Positions 49,415 through 59,018 of a DNA stretch of 64,000 nt are shown here, piece after piece; position 1 is the stretch's first letter; each line of letters opens with the position of its first letter. The translations under genes and the position numbers were made by a program. The stretch spans positions 372,001 through 436,000 of the forward strand of contig NZ_JANIAC010000002.1 of the NCBI RefSeq assembly GCF_024723255.1, read 5' to 3'. The DNA is from Aestuariibaculum sp. M13 (GTDB lineage: Bacteria > Bacteroidota > Bacteroidia > Flavobacteriales > Flavobacteriaceae). Below the pieces are notes generated by a model. The model made no database searches and had not been told where the DNA came from. It worked only from the letters and a program-made list of their open reading frames with translations.

Positions 49415-50725
49415 TTAGTCCTTTTCGTTTGATGCTATAATTTTATTAATACGTAATCTAAAATCTGGACGTCTTTCATTTTTTAGATCGATAAACGTTT
49501 CAGAATTCTGACTTTTCGAATATACATTAAAGAAAGCACTGTTTCCGTACCAGTTTTCAAGATCCTCATTATTAGAATTGTTCTCTACAAATATATTTCC
49601 ATTACAATTATTGAAATACATATCTGTAAACTTAATTTTTTCTAAGTTTCCTTGGTTGATAGCTATTTTATCTTCGAAGATAACTGCTGGATTAAATCCT
49701 GAAATCACACTCTTATTCATATCTAATGACGCACTTTGTGCTACATAAACCGCTTCCTTCACCAATCCTTTATCGATATCTGCTTTTAAATCATCACTAT
49801 TATTTAACATGGTTAAATTTTTAGCAACAACGCTGGTTTGCTTTTTGGTAAAATCTACATCCTCTATTTTATCAAAAGACGATACGTATAAACATCTTGT
49901 ACCTGCAGTACTTGAAGATATATAAGGAGATCTCACTGCTAATGAATTATTTAATACACCTTGAGCTCCGTAGTTAAATTTGAAATCATTATTTGTTGCA
50001 CGGTAAGAGACCATTTTAGTCATATTTACTTCTCCGCCCCAAATCTCAAATGAATTTCCAGCAGCATAAGACACCATAATATTTTCCAAAACAGTTTCAC
50101 TACCTACACTGGCAAGTAACAAACCGTTTAACTGTGTTCCGTTTTTTTGCTTTTTACCAGCATACTCAATTCTTACATATTTTAAAATACCTGAATTACT
50201 GTTTGGGTTCTCTCCTCCATAATTAATATATGGATAAGATGATGAATTCAGATTATTATAATATGAAATCACAGAACCTTTTCCGAATTTATTTGTAGGA
50301 GCATCACCTAAAATCATAATTCCTCCCCAGTCTCCTGCTCTTTTTAAACTTCTGTTAGAAGTAAAAATAATAGGATCGGTTTCAGTACCTTCAGCAATAA
50401 TTGCAGAACCTTTAGCAATAGTTAAAGTTGCTTTAGAATCATAATCACCTAAAATAACCGTTCCAGGCTCAATAGTAAGTGTAGCATTATTAGTAACAAA
50501 TACATTACCTAATAATAAATACACATCGCGCTTGGTTAACTTAGTATCTTCTGTAATGTTTCCGGCTAATATTTGTGTGGCTTCTCCGAAATCAGATGTA
50601 TTAGACCTAAAATCAGTCCAGCCATACAACCAGTTATCAGAACCAATAATTCCCTTTTCCTGCTGAGCGAACAAGCTCCCAAATGCAAGAAGGAATATCC
50701 ATATTGAGTGAGTAAAGTTTTTCAT
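49415..50725 (-). CDS. Secreted right-handed beta-helix protein of unknown function
   Basis: The 436-residue protein has a signal peptide ending LFAQQ and a long series of short strands with regular Asn/Gly turns, including LTIEPGTVILGDYDSKATLTIAKGSAI and GILKYVRIEYAGKK. This is a parallel beta-helix pattern like that of pectate-lyase-fold proteins. Such proteins occur in many Flavobacteriaceae and are sometimes listed under unrelated names; no catalytic motif is evident. There is no T9SS sorting domain at the C-terminus (ASNEKD). It is on the same strand as the spr operon, 198 bases before sprC. Its position may be meaningful, but a role in gliding is not supported by the sequence alone. Confidence 0.75.
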   Translation of the reverse strand: MKNFTHSIWIFLLAFGSLFAQQEKGIIGSDNWLYGWTDFRSNTSDFGEATQILAGNITEDTKLTKRDVYLLLGNVFVTNNATLTIEPGTVILGDYDSKATLTIAKGSAIIAEGTETDPIIFTSNRSLKRAGDWGGIMILGDAPTNKFGKGSVISYYNNLNSSSYPYINYGGENPNSNSGILKYVRIEYAGKKQKNGTQLNGLLLASVGSETVLENIMVSYAAGNSFEIWGGEVNMTKMVSYRATNNDFKFNYGAQGVLNNSLAVRSPYISSSTAGTRCLYVSSFDKIEDVDFTKKQTSVVAKNLTMLNNSDDLKADIDKGLVKEAVYVAQSASLDMNKSVISGFNPAVIFEDKIAINQGNLEKIKFTDMYFNNCNGNIFVENNSNNEDLENWYGNSAFFNVYSKSQNSETFIDLKNERRPDFRLRINKIIASNEKD

Positions 50726-51043
50726 AGTTACGGTTTTATGATTAAAACTAATAAGATTTTACTTCAAATATATAACCAAAAATATAAAAATATCCCATGA
50801 AATACCTTTTTTTTCGTTAAAATACACTTTTTAACAAAATTTTAAGAGATTAACAGCCGTTAAACTGTAAGATTCTGTAATATATTTTTGATTTATTTAA
50901 TTTTTAATGTCATTGTATACATCAAATTTCAAAGCTCAGCACTTTCAATAGAATTCAACCACATTAAAAACATCAATTGTTTTCAAAAAAAATCTTCAAG
51001 CTTGAAAACAAACCCGAAGACCTTTATATTATTTTATGTTTTA
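50726..51043. other. Intergenic stretch, 318 bases, no recognisable feature
   Basis: The stretch is very A/T-rich and should hold the promoter of the minus-strand beta-helix gene and the end of the next minus-strand gene. I see no perfect TAnnTTTG box, no terminator hairpin and no credible small gene; a 60-codon plus-strand frame at 50888 overlaps the end of the next gene and looks like chance. Confidence 0.6.
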
Positions 51044-51493
51044 TTAATTGTATTCGCTATACTCATGTAAGGATTTCATAATATCCTCATAGAAAATAAT
51101 AGCTGAAATTAATTTATTAGTATCTGAATACGGCAAAAATTTCTTGTGAAATTCTCCTGTATTTTCTAAATATTCATCTGTTGATTTAAATTGATGTTCT
51201 AAGGCATGTTTATTATCCTTGTCATTTGGTATCCCCAAGGTCTCCAAAGTAACACCTGGTTTGGTTGCGAAAGCAATATACGGCAACATTTTAACCAGAC
51301 TCTCTATACGCTCCATATAAAGACCCAATAAATCACCTTTTGGCATTCTGTCCAGCTCATCTTTACTATGATACTTTTTAATAGCCACTTTTGCACTAAT
51401 AATATTTAGCGCCTCATCTTTCTTATGTTGAGCGTATCCTACACCAACTGCTAAGAAAAAACTAAAACTGAATAAAATAATTTTCACTTTCAT
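51044..51493 (-). CDS. Small exported protein of unknown function
   Basis: The 149-residue protein has a signal peptide (KIILFSFSFFLAVGVGYAQ) and a mostly helical mature part with KMLPYIAFATKPGVTLETLGIPND and a tail of charged residues. No lipobox, membrane segment or known domain is recognised. The start at 51493 is preferred over the ATG three codons upstream because the signal peptide begins there. It lies 266 bases before dnaK's terminator region and on the same strand as its neighbours, with no evidence of co-transcription. Confidence 0.7.
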   Translation of the reverse strand: MKVKIILFSFSFFLAVGVGYAQHKKDEALNIISAKVAIKKYHSKDELDRMPKGDLLGLYMERIESLVKMLPYIAFATKPGVTLETLGIPNDKDNKHALEHQFKSTDEYLENTGEFHKKFLPYSDTNKLISAIIFYEDIMKSLHEYSEYN

Positions 51494-51708
51494 GGTTAAC
51501 ATTTAGGGATTGTATTTTACAAAAATATGTAATTAATCGTCAAAAACAAGCTTTTTATCGATATTTTTAAAATTTAACACAAAATATCACAAAAAAACGG
51601 AATCTCCAAAACCTAAGAATCTATTTACATACAGTAAACACAATAGGTTACAAATTTTAATTTAATTAAATACAAATTTAAATTTTACGCCTAACAATAT
51701 TACAAACA

Positions 51709-51739
51709 AAAAAAGGCGGGTTTTAAACCCGCCTTTTTA
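51709..51739 (-). terminator. dnaK terminator
   Basis: GGCGGGTTT pairs with AAACCCGCC around a single base, with a run of seven T on the minus strand, just past the dnaK stop codon. A strong rho-independent terminator. Confidence 0.95.
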
Positions 51740-51759
51740 CAATATAGATTACTAATATC

Positions 51760-53667
51760 TTATTTCACTTCTTCGAAATCAACATCTTCTACATCGCTTG
51801 CTTCTCCTGCTTGTCCGTTTTGACTTGCATCAGGTCCTGCTTGCGCACCACCTTGCTGAGCTTCAGCTTGTGCTTTGTACATCTCTTCACTAGCTGCTTT
51901 CCATGCTTCATTAATTTTTTCTAAAGCTGGATCGATAACCGCAACATCTTTAGTTTCGAAAGCTTTTTTCAATTCATCTAACGCATCTTCAATTGGCTTT
52001 TTCTTATCATCTGATAATTTATCACCAAACTCTTTAAGCTGATTTTCTGTTTGGAAAATCATAGCATCAGCAGCGTTTAATTTTTCAGCTTTTTCTTTTG
52101 CTAATTTATCAGCTTCAGCATTAGCCTCAGCCTCTTGTTTCATCTTTTGGATTTCTTCTTCTGTTAATCCTGAAGATGCCTCGATACGGATATCCTGAGT
52201 TTTATTTGTTGCTTTATCTGTTGCTGTAACATGAATAATACCGTTTGCATCGATATCGAAAGTTACTTCAATTTGAGGTGTTCCTCTTTTTGCTGGTGGA
52301 ATACCATCTAAGTGGAAACGTCCGATTGTTTTGTTATCAGCCGCCATAGCGCGCTCACCTTGTAACACATGGATTTCTACCGATGGCTGGTTATCTGCCG
52401 CTGTAGAGAATACCTGTGATTTTTTAGTAGGGATTGTTGTATTTGCTTCGATAAGCTTAGTCATAACATTACCCATAGTTTCGATACCTAATGATAATGG
52501 GGTTACGTCTAATAATAATACATCTTTAACATCTCCTGTTAATACACCACCCTGGATACCTGCTCCTAAAGACACTACCTCGTCTGGGTTAACTCCTTTA
52601 CTTGGTGCTTTACCAAAGAATTTCTCAACAGCCGCTTGTACTGCAGGAATACGAGTTGAACCTCCTACCAAGATAACTTCATCAATATCACTTTTACTTA
52701 AACCTGCAGCTTTTAATGCAGACTCACATGGCGCGATAGTACGTTTTACTAAATCGTCGATTAATTGCTCGAATTTAGCACGAGTTAACGTACGCACTAA
52801 GTGCTTAGGTCCTGTAGCCGTAGCTGTAATATACGGTAAGTTGATTTCTGTTTGAGCAGAAGATGATAATTCAATCTTAGCTTTTTCAGCAGCTTCTTTT
52901 AAACGTTGTAAAGACATTGCATCTTTACGTAAGTCCATATCTTCTTCAGCTTTAAACTCATCAGCTAACCAGTTAATGATTTTCTCATCTACATCGTCAC
53001 CACCTAAGTGCGTATCTCCATCTGTAGATAATACTTCAAATACACCATCACCTAACTCAAGAATAGAAACGTCATGTGTACCACCACCAAAGTCGAATAC
53101 TACGATTTTCTGGTCTGTACCTTTTTTATCTAAACCATAAGCTAAAGCCGCTGCTGTAGGCTCGTTAATAATACGACGTACTTTTAAACCTGCAATCTCA
53201 CCAGCTTCTTTTGTAGCCTGACGTTGAGAATCGTTAAAGTAAGCTGGCACAGTAATTACTGCTTCACTTACATCCTGACCTAAATAATCCTCAGCCGTTT
53301 TCTTCATTTTTTGAAGAATCATAGCTGATAATTCCTGAGGTGTATATAAACGACCATCGATATCTACACGTGGTGTATCGTTATCTCCTTTTACTACTGT
53401 ATATGGTACGCGTTCTGCTTCTTTTTGTGATTCAGAATATTTATTACCCATAAAACGTTTAATAGAATAAACCGTTTTGTTTGGGTTAGTTACTGCTTGA
53501 CGTTTAGCAGGATCTCCAACTTTAATTTCTCCTCCTTCAACAAAAGCGATAACTGATGGTGTAGTACGCTTACCTTCTGCGTTTGGGATTACAACCGGCT
53601 CGTTACCTTCCATTACAGAAACGCAAGAGTTTGTTGTTCCTAAATCGATTCCAATAATTTTACTCAT
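51760..53667 (-). CDS. dnaK: Molecular chaperone DnaK (Hsp70)
   Basis: DnaK binds exposed hydrophobic segments of proteins in an ATP-driven cycle with DnaJ and GrpE. The 635-residue chain has the ATPase phosphate loop [12 protein letters not shown] at the N-terminus, [24 protein letters not shown], the linker [18 protein letters not shown] and the substrate-binding and lid regions, ending in the acidic [10 protein letters not shown]. Length is normal. dnaJ and grpE are not adjacent. The upstream region has an element shared with lon at 53718-53737 and a palindrome at 53749-53761; no CIRCE repeat (HrcA site) is seen. It diverges from the outer membrane protein gene at 53878. Confidence 0.99.
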   Translation of the reverse strand: MSKIIGIDLGTTNSCVSVMEGNEPVVIPNAEGKRTTPSVIAFVEGGEIKVGDPAKRQAVTNPNKTVYSIKRFMGNKYSESQKEAERVPYTVVKGDNDTPRVDIDGRLYTPQELSAMILQKMKKTAEDYLGQDVSEAVITVPAYFNDSQRQATKEAGEIAGLKVRRIINEPTAAALAYGLDKKGTDQKIVVFDFGGGTHDVSILELGDGVFEVLSTDGDTHLGGDDVDEKIINWLADEFKAEEDMDLRKDAMSLQRLKEAAEKAKIELSSSAQTEINLPYITATATGPKHLVRTLTRAKFEQLIDDLVKRTIAPCESALKAAGLSKSDIDEVILVGGSTRIPAVQAAVEKFFGKAPSKGVNPDEVVSLGAGIQGGVLTGDVKDVLLLDVTPLSLGIETMGNVMTKLIEANTTIPTKKSQVFSTAADNQPSVEIHVLQGERAMAADNKTIGRFHLDGIPPAKRGTPQIEVTFDIDANGIIHVTATDKATNKTQDIRIEASSGLTEEEIQKMKQEAEANAEADKLAKEKAEKLNAADAMIFQTENQLKEFGDKLSDDKKKPIEDALDELKKAFETKDVAVIDPALEKINEAWKAASEEMYKAQAEAQQGGAQAGPDASQNGQAGEASDVEDVDFEEVK

Positions 53668-53717
53668 AATATTTTTTATTAATTGTGTTGAATGTTCATT
53701 TTTAAATTCGTTAGCTA

Positions 53718-53737
53718 AAAGTCAATGATTATGCCAT
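53718..53737 (-). promoter_or_regulatory. Conserved 20-bp element upstream of dnaK, shared with lon
   Basis: On the minus strand this reads ATGGCATAATCATTGACTTT, 18 of 20 identical to the element before lon. It ends 50 bases before the dnaK start codon. Layout resembles a sigma-54 type -24/-12 pair (TGGCA-N6-TTGA), with the last position off consensus. Confidence 0.6.
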
Positions 53738-53748
53738 TTCAAAAAAAC

Positions 53749-53761
53749 TGACATCATGTCA
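53749..53761. promoter_or_regulatory. Perfect palindrome upstream of the dnaK element
   Basis: TGACATCATGTCA has two 6-base complementary arms around a central C and lies 12 bases upstream of the shared 20-bp element. It could be an operator for a dimeric regulator. It is absent from the lon upstream region. Confidence 0.4.
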
Positions 53762-53877
53762 CTTTAGTAATTTATCCGTCTAAAAACAATACTCATAATT
53801 AAGAACTATTCTATGATTGTACTTTTTTAATTACAAAAATGGTAGTATATTAGAAGTAAACTTATTGACTAACCATA

Positions 53878-54957
53878 ATGATTAAAAAACTAAGTCTACT
53901 AGTAACATTGTTCCTGTGTTTTTTTATAGCAAACGCCCAAGAAAGCACGTCACATGACAAAAAGCACAAAGACTCAACCAAAGAAAAAAAGATTGAGTTA
54001 AAAATAATGCCCTATATAAGTTATAACCGAAACTTAAAAGTCATGCTAGGTGTTATTCCTATGGCAAATTACAGATTAAACCCAAATGACAGTATTTCTC
54101 CTAAGTCTATGTCTGGTATTGCCGGCGTTTACACGACAAACGGATCGTACTTTGCAACCGTTTTTAACCGCTGGTTTTTGAATGAGAATAAATGGCGTGT
54201 AGCATTTTTTGCCGTTACCGGAACTCATATTTCCCAGTTTTTCATGGAAGATGTTGATGTTAGTGGGTTTTATGATTACGACACCAAAACCACGATGGCA
54301 AGCATTGCGGTTAAACGTAAAATTACTGAATCGCTATATGGCGGGCTTACCTATACTTATTCCTTTTTTGATACCGTATACGAAGATGATGTACAACCTG
54401 CATCTAAAACAAAAACAAATGCAGTAGAGCTAAATATGCTTTACGACTCTAGGAACTCACAGTATTACCCAACCAAAGGAATCAATACTCAGGTTCGGTT
54501 AATCACTTATCCTGAATGGTTTGGTAATGAAAATAGTGCCAATAAATTTGTCACCAACTACAACACCTACTTTCCTATGCGCCAAAACAATGATGTACTT
54601 GCTGCACGTTTCTCTGGTCAATTCGGTTTAGGAGATGTACCCTTTGAGCAACAGGAAACTATTGGAGGCAAGGATATTCGCGGGTATTCTGAAGGGAAAT
54701 ACCGTGGAGATGGATTAATTTCTCTTCAAGGAGAGTACCGCTACAATTTTAATCAAAAAATGGGAGTAGTTGGCTTTGCTGGAATCGCAACCATTTATGG
54801 TTCAACAAACGAAAATTTCGATTGGGATGCGTACCCTGGTTTCGGCGTTGGTTATCGTTATAATGTTTTTAGTGGAATGAAATTCAATATAGGACTCGAT
54901 GCCGCCGTAGGTAAAGGCGATTGGGGAATCTATTTCAGAATTGGTGAATCGTTTTAA
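53878..54957 (+). CDS. BamA/TamA family outer membrane barrel protein
   Basis: The 359-residue protein has a signal peptide ending FFIANAQ, a short charged linker and a barrel whose strands end in RIGESF with a C-terminal Phe, as in outer membrane barrels. The (V/I)RG(Y/F) loop motif of the surface antigen (bacterial_Ag) family is present as IGGKDIRGYSEGKYRGDG. There are no POTRA domains, so it is a stand-alone barrel, and its function is unknown. It diverges from dnaK with 210 bases between the starts and is followed after 43 bases by a collagen-like lipoprotein, possibly co-transcribed. Confidence 0.85.
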   Translation: MIKKLSLLVTLFLCFFIANAQESTSHDKKHKDSTKEKKIELKIMPYISYNRNLKVMLGVIPMANYRLNPNDSISPKSMSGIAGVYTTNGSYFATVFNRWFLNENKWRVAFFAVTGTHISQFFMEDVDVSGFYDYDTKTTMASIAVKRKITESLYGGLTYTYSFFDTVYEDDVQPASKTKTNAVELNMLYDSRNSQYYPTKGINTQVRLITYPEWFGNENSANKFVTNYNTYFPMRQNNDVLAARFSGQFGLGDVPFEQQETIGGKDIRGYSEGKYRGDGLISLQGEYRYNFNQKMGVVGFAGIATIYGSTNENFDWDAYPGFGVGYRYNVFSGMKFNIGLDAAVGKGDWGIYFRIGESF

Positions 54958-55000
54958 TTAAAAAAGTATTCGTAAATTTATTACAAATAAATACTTAGCT

Positions 55001-55492
55001 ATGAAAAAACTTATTTACCTTTTCGCTTTATCCATAAGCTTTTTAGCTTGTGAAGGTCCTCAAGGACCTCCTGGGCTTCCAGGTTCCGATGGTGGATTAT
55101 TTGTTGCCAGTGCTTTTGAAATTGAAATAAATTTTAATGCCGCCAACAACTACGAATATATTGAAAACTATGGTTTCGATGTCTACCCTTCCGATGTGGT
55201 TATGGTTTACATTTCTTGGGAAACCGATAATGGTCAGGATATTTGGCGTGCATTACCGCAAACAACCTATTTCAACGAAGGGACATTAATTTACAATTTC
55301 GACTTTACTCAGGACGATGTCCGTTTCTTTTTAGATGGCGATATCGACTTTAGTATTTTAGCTAGTGAATGGACACAAAACCAGGTATTCCGTGTCGTGG
55401 TTATTCCTGCAGATAATGTAGATGGATTAGATTTAAATAACTACAATAATGTTATTGAATCTCTAAATATTCAATCTTTCAAAGCGCAATAA
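55001..55492 (+). CDS. Lipoprotein with a short collagen-like stretch
   Basis: The 163-residue protein has a lipoprotein signal ending in FLAC, directly followed by Gly-x-y triplets (GPQGPPGLPGSDGG), a short collagen-like stalk. The remaining 130 residues form a beta-rich domain with no recognised family (AFEIEINFNA, DVVMVYISWET). Short collagen-like stalks after the lipidated cysteine occur in other Bacteroidota lipoproteins of unknown function. It lies 43 bases after the barrel gene and is followed by a terminator. Confidence 0.8.
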   Translation: MKKLIYLFALSISFLACEGPQGPPGLPGSDGGLFVASAFEIEINFNAANNYEYIENYGFDVYPSDVVMVYISWETDNGQDIWRALPQTTYFNEGTLIYNFDFTQDDVRFFLDGDIDFSILASEWTQNQVFRVVVIPADNVDGLDLNNYNNVIESLNIQSFKAQ

Positions 55493-55512
55493 ACAAAAAA
55501 CATAAGTGTCTT

Positions 55513-55540
55513 AAAACCCCTTAATTAAAAGGGGTTTTTA
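55513..55540 (+). terminator. Terminator after the collagen-like lipoprotein gene
   Basis: AAAACCCCTT pairs with AAAGGGGTTTTT around AATTA, ending in a T run on the plus strand, 20 bases past the stop codon. Confidence 0.75.
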
Positions 55541-55586
55541 CGTTTTTTTAAAGTTTTTTTAACTAAAAACCGTACACAAGTTCTTG

Positions 55587-55594
55587 TATATTTG
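55587..55594 (+). promoter_or_regulatory. -7 promoter box for sdaA
   Basis: TATATTTG exactly fits TAnnTTTG. It lies 21 bases before the ATG at 55616 and includes the in-frame TTG at 55592, which argues against that codon as start. Confidence 0.6.
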
Positions 55595-55615
55595 CGAGGA
55601 TTCAAATTTTACAAC

Positions 55616-57037
55616 ATGGAATGTATTTCGGTTTTTGATATGCTAAAAATTGGTGTTGGACCTTCAAGTTCGCACACGCTTGGGCCCTGGCGTGCTGCCG
55701 AGCAATGGATTAACGAATTAAAGCAAAAAAACCGTTTCGATACCGTTGAAAGTATATCTGTAGATCTTTATGGTTCATTAAGTTTAACCGGAAAAGGGCA
55801 TGCTACCGATTATGCCATAATGCTTGGTTTGAGTGGTGCTGACCCCGAAACTGTACCGACAGAAAATATTCAAACGATCATAGATACCATTAAATCTTCT
55901 AAAACTATTCAGTTTAACAATGAAAAGTCTTTAGATTTTGATTCTTCGGTAAATATAAAATTCAACAAAAAATTTCTGCCATTCCATGCCAATGCCCTTG
56001 TATTTACAGCAAGAATTGATGGTAAAAACAAAAAATCGACCTTTTACTCTATAGGTGGCGGTTTTGTTGTAAAAGAAGAACGTAAAAATGCCAAAAGAAA
56101 TAAAGAGTTCCTAAAATCGTTTCCATATCCTATTACTTTAGGAACCGATCTTATCGACTATTCTAAAAAATTAAATTTACCCATCTCAGATATCGTTTTA
56201 GAAAACGAAAAATCAATAAGAACTGAAGCTGAAATTGACTTTGAACTAAAACGTATTTGGGAAACCATGCTAGAATGCATGTATATTGGTTGTCATACCG
56301 AAGGCAATCTTCCCGGAGGTTTAAATGTAAGACGTCGTGCTCATGATGTACACCAGAAACTTAAAGGCGATTTACCATATAACACCCCTCAGGAATGGCT
56401 TGAAACCATTCGTAAAACCGAAGTAAAATTCCGGGCTATTTTAAAATGGGTAAGCTGCTTTGCTCTGAGTGTAAACGAAGTAAATGCCTCTTTAGGGCGT
56501 GTAGTAACAGCGCCTACAAACGGAAGTGCAGGTGTTATTCCTGCCGTTTTAATGTATTACATGGTTATTGAAAATCATCAGGCTGATTTTAACCACATCA
56601 AAAAATTTCTACTTGTGGCCGGAGAAATTGGCAGCATCTTTAAAAAAGGCGCCACTATTTCTGCTGCTATGGGTGGTTGTCAGGCCGAAATCGGTGTATC
56701 GTCTGCCATGGCTGCGGGAGCATTAACCGAACTTTTAGGAGGTACCCCTGAACAGGTTTTAATCGCTGCCGAAATTGCGATGGAGCATCATTTGGGTTTA
56801 ACCTGCGATCCTATCGGTGGTTTGGTTCAAGTGCCATGTATAGAACGAAACTCTATGGGTGCTATTAAAGCTATTAATGCCGCCGAATTAGCTTTAGACA
56901 CCGATCCCGCAAATGCCAAAGTACCTTTAGACAAGGTCGTTTCAACCATGTGGGAAACCGCTAAAGATATGAATTCCAAATACAAAGAAACCTCTGAAGG
57001 CGGCTTAGCTATTGGCGTTAATTTAGTGGACTGTTAG
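55616..57037 (+). CDS. sdaA: L-serine ammonia-lyase, single-chain [4Fe-4S] type
   Basis: It deaminates L-serine to pyruvate and ammonia in the cytoplasm. The 473-residue protein fuses the beta domain (start [25 protein letters not shown]) and the alpha domain (about residues 190-473). The [4Fe-4S] cysteines are visible in [16 protein letters not shown] and [15 protein letters not shown]. Length fits the Escherichia coli SdaA type (about 454 residues). The start at 55616 is preferred to a TTG eight codons upstream, which lies in the promoter. Its stop is one base from the stop of the convergent NTF2-like gene; no terminator hairpin is visible between. Confidence 0.95.
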   Translation: MECISVFDMLKIGVGPSSSHTLGPWRAAEQWINELKQKNRFDTVESISVDLYGSLSLTGKGHATDYAIMLGLSGADPETVPTENIQTIIDTIKSSKTIQFNNEKSLDFDSSVNIKFNKKFLPFHANALVFTARIDGKNKKSTFYSIGGGFVVKEERKNAKRNKEFLKSFPYPITLGTDLIDYSKKLNLPISDIVLENEKSIRTEAEIDFELKRIWETMLECMYIGCHTEGNLPGGLNVRRRAHDVHQKLKGDLPYNTPQEWLETIRKTEVKFRAILKWVSCFALSVNEVNASLGRVVTAPTNGSAGVIPAVLMYYMVIENHQADFNHIKKFLLVAGEIGSIFKKGATISAAMGGCQAEIGVSSAMAAGALTELLGGTPEQVLIAAEIAMEHHLGLTCDPIGGLVQVPCIERNSMGAIKAINAAELALDTDPANAKVPLDKVVSTMWETAKDMNSKYKETSEGGLAIGVNLVDC

Positions 57038-57038
57038 T

Positions 57039-57500
57039 TTAACCTTCATTACAACCTTGTCGGCGACGCGTATCAATTAAATAAATAATTTTCCAGGTGC
57101 CGTTATCATTAAACAACTGAAAATTATTTACACCACAATGACTAAATGTATCATTATACCAAAATTCATAGGGTATCCACACATTAGCCATATTGCCATC
57201 CACCTGTATTTTATAATCTAACAGGCGTTCATTCCATTTTTGATCGCTGGTTCTTTTGGTTATGGCTTCAAAAAGCTTATCAGGTTTATCTGTCATTAAA
57301 ATAGCCTTCCCTTCTTTCGTTGTATATGTGGTTTGCAAAATAACATCATCCATCATAACAGACTTCATTAGGGTAGTATCCCCCTTATGAAAACCTTCAA
57401 AAAACGTATCAACAGCATATTTAGCTTTTAATTCTTCATCTTCTTGTCCGTAAAGCATTGAGGTAATGAGTAAAACGAGATAAAAAATAAAGCGTGCCAT
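57039..57500 (-). CDS. Exported NTF2-like (SnoaL-type) protein
   Basis: The 153-residue protein has a hydrophobic N-terminus (MARFIFYLVLLITSMLYGQ) that should be a cleaved signal peptide, and a mature part with the NTF2-like pattern: an N-terminal AVDTFFEGFHKGDTTLMKSVM, KIQVDGNMANVWIPYEFW and the tail GTWKIIYLIDTRRR. NTF2-like proteins are small cone-shaped folds that bind or act on small molecules; no catalytic residue is obvious. It is convergent with sdaA and a stop codon lies one base from it. Export of such a protein is often seen in Bacteroidota. Confidence 0.8.
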   Translation of the reverse strand: MARFIFYLVLLITSMLYGQEDEELKAKYAVDTFFEGFHKGDTTLMKSVMMDDVILQTTYTTKEGKAILMTDKPDKLFEAITKRTSDQKWNERLLDYKIQVDGNMANVWIPYEFWYNDTFSHCGVNNFQLFNDNGTWKIIYLIDTRRRQGCNEG

Positions 57501-57586
57501 AAAGTTCAGTTTTTACTAAAATTAAATCAAAACAGTCAGGTATTCATTCATTTAAAGAAAAGTTTAACAGAACATTCTATTTTTAT

Positions 57587-57594
57587 TACATTTA
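57587..57594 (+). promoter_or_regulatory. Possible -7 box for the GH28-CE7 pair
   Basis: TACATTTA is one base from TAnnTTTG and ends 64 bases before the GH28 start codon. Confidence 0.35.
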
Positions 57595-57658
57595 CGTTTT
57601 TGCCTAAAATAAGCTTAAAACCCAACTGTAAAACCTTACTAAATATAAAGACTTTAAA

Positions 57659-59014
57659 ATGAAGAAGATTAGTTTTCTAATTATTGCATTGTTACTGCTT
57701 TCATGTAACCAACAAACAAAAACATCACATTCTGAAACCTCTGAAACATCAAATCAAGAAGATGTTTTTCCTGATAGCACGCCAATTTCAGATTGGTTTA
57801 AAGACGATTCCAAAATAAATCCTCCCGATTTAGGTAAATTTTATTCTATTACTGATTACGGTTGTGTAATCGATAGCACTAAATTACAAACTGAAGCTAT
57901 TCAGCATACTATCGATGAAGCATACCGAAATGGCGGTGGTGTTGTAGTGATCCCTAAAGGTGTATTTTTAAGTGGCGCATTATTTTTTAAACCTAATACA
58001 CATTTACATGTGGAAGAAGGTGCTGTTTTAAAAGGTTCAGACGATATCGACGATTACCCATTCATTCCTTCAAGAATTGAAGGACAAAGCATTGAATATT
58101 TTGCAGCCTTAGTCAATGCTAAAGCTGTTGACGGATTTACCATTACCGGAACCGGAACCATAGATGGTAACGGATTAAACTATTGGAAAGCCTTTTGGAA
58201 ACGCCGTGAAGAAAACCCGAAATGTACCAATCTAGAAGTATCAAGACCGCGTTTAGTCTTTATCTGGAAATGCAACAATGTACAGTTACAAGATGTAAAA
58301 CTGCGCAATTCAGGGTTCTGGTCAAGTCACTACTACCAATGTAATAATGTGAAAATTTTAGACCTACGTATTACCTCGCCACACAAACCTATAAAAGCCC
58401 CAAGTACTGATGCTATTGATATTGATGTATGTAACAATGTTTTAGTAAAAGGGTGTTATATGGCGGTTAACGATGATGCCATTGCTTTAAAAGGTGGAAA
58501 AGGCCCATGGGCAGATAAAGATGCAAGTAACGGCGAAAACACAAACATTATTATTGAAGATTGTGAGTTTGGTTTCTGTCATGCGGCATTAACAAACGGA
58601 AGTGAAGCTATACACAACAAAAACATTGTCATGCGTAATTGTAAAGTTACCGATGCCAAACGTTTATTATGGTTAAAAATGCGTCCGGATACGGCTCAAC
58701 ATTACGAGTACATAACTGTTGAAAATATTACCGGACAAGCCCACAGTTTTATTTATATTAAGCCCTGGACTCAGTTTTTCGATTTAAAAGGTCGTGAAGA
58801 TGTACCATTGTCTTTTTCTGATCATATTACCATGAGAAACATTAATTTAAACTGTGACATCTTTTACGACATGAAAATTACCGAATATGACAAACTTTCA
58901 AATTTCACTTTCGAAAACATTAAAGTAACGGCTAAAAATGGCGCATACGACAAGTCAATTATTGAAAATGTTACCTTTAATAACGTTGAAGTTAATGGTG
59001 AATTAATTAAGTAA
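57659..59014 (+). CDS. Glycoside hydrolase family 28 lipoprotein (polygalacturonase-like)
   Basis: The 451-residue protein has a lipoprotein signal ending in LLLSC and a parallel beta-helix with GH28 features: the STDAID segment, the NDDAIALKGG catalytic pair, the GFCHAALTNGSE segment and LWLKMRPD. GH28 enzymes cleave pectin-type chains such as polygalacturonan or rhamnogalacturonan. Lipid attachment suggests a periplasmic or surface location, where released oligosaccharides are cut further. A CE7-type esterase follows after four bases, so the two genes are coupled and probably act on the same acetylated pectin-like substrate. There are no susCD genes in the window. Confidence 0.9.
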   Translation: MKKISFLIIALLLLSCNQQTKTSHSETSETSNQEDVFPDSTPISDWFKDDSKINPPDLGKFYSITDYGCVIDSTKLQTEAIQHTIDEAYRNGGGVVVIPKGVFLSGALFFKPNTHLHVEEGAVLKGSDDIDDYPFIPSRIEGQSIEYFAALVNAKAVDGFTITGTGTIDGNGLNYWKAFWKRREENPKCTNLEVSRPRLVFIWKCNNVQLQDVKLRNSGFWSSHYYQCNNVKILDLRITSPHKPIKAPSTDAIDIDVCNNVLVKGCYMAVNDDAIALKGGKGPWADKDASNGENTNIIIEDCEFGFCHAALTNGSEAIHNKNIVMRNCKVTDAKRLLWLKMRPDTAQHYEYITVENITGQAHSFIYIKPWTQFFDLKGREDVPLSFSDHITMRNINLNCDIFYDMKITEYDKLSNFTFENIKVTAKNGAYDKSIIENVTFNNVEVNGELIK

Positions 59015-59018
59015 AAGC

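Noticed and set aside
50888-51070. Small plus-strand frame between the beta-helix gene and the next gene
   Set aside because: It has no family resemblance, overlaps the 3' end of the minus-strand gene at 51044 and has no promoter box.
52331-52855. Long open frame on the strand opposite dnaK (174 codons)
   Set aside because: Such frames opposite dnaK are a known effect of its codon use; dnaK on the other strand fully explains the sequence and no promoter or family resemblance is seen.
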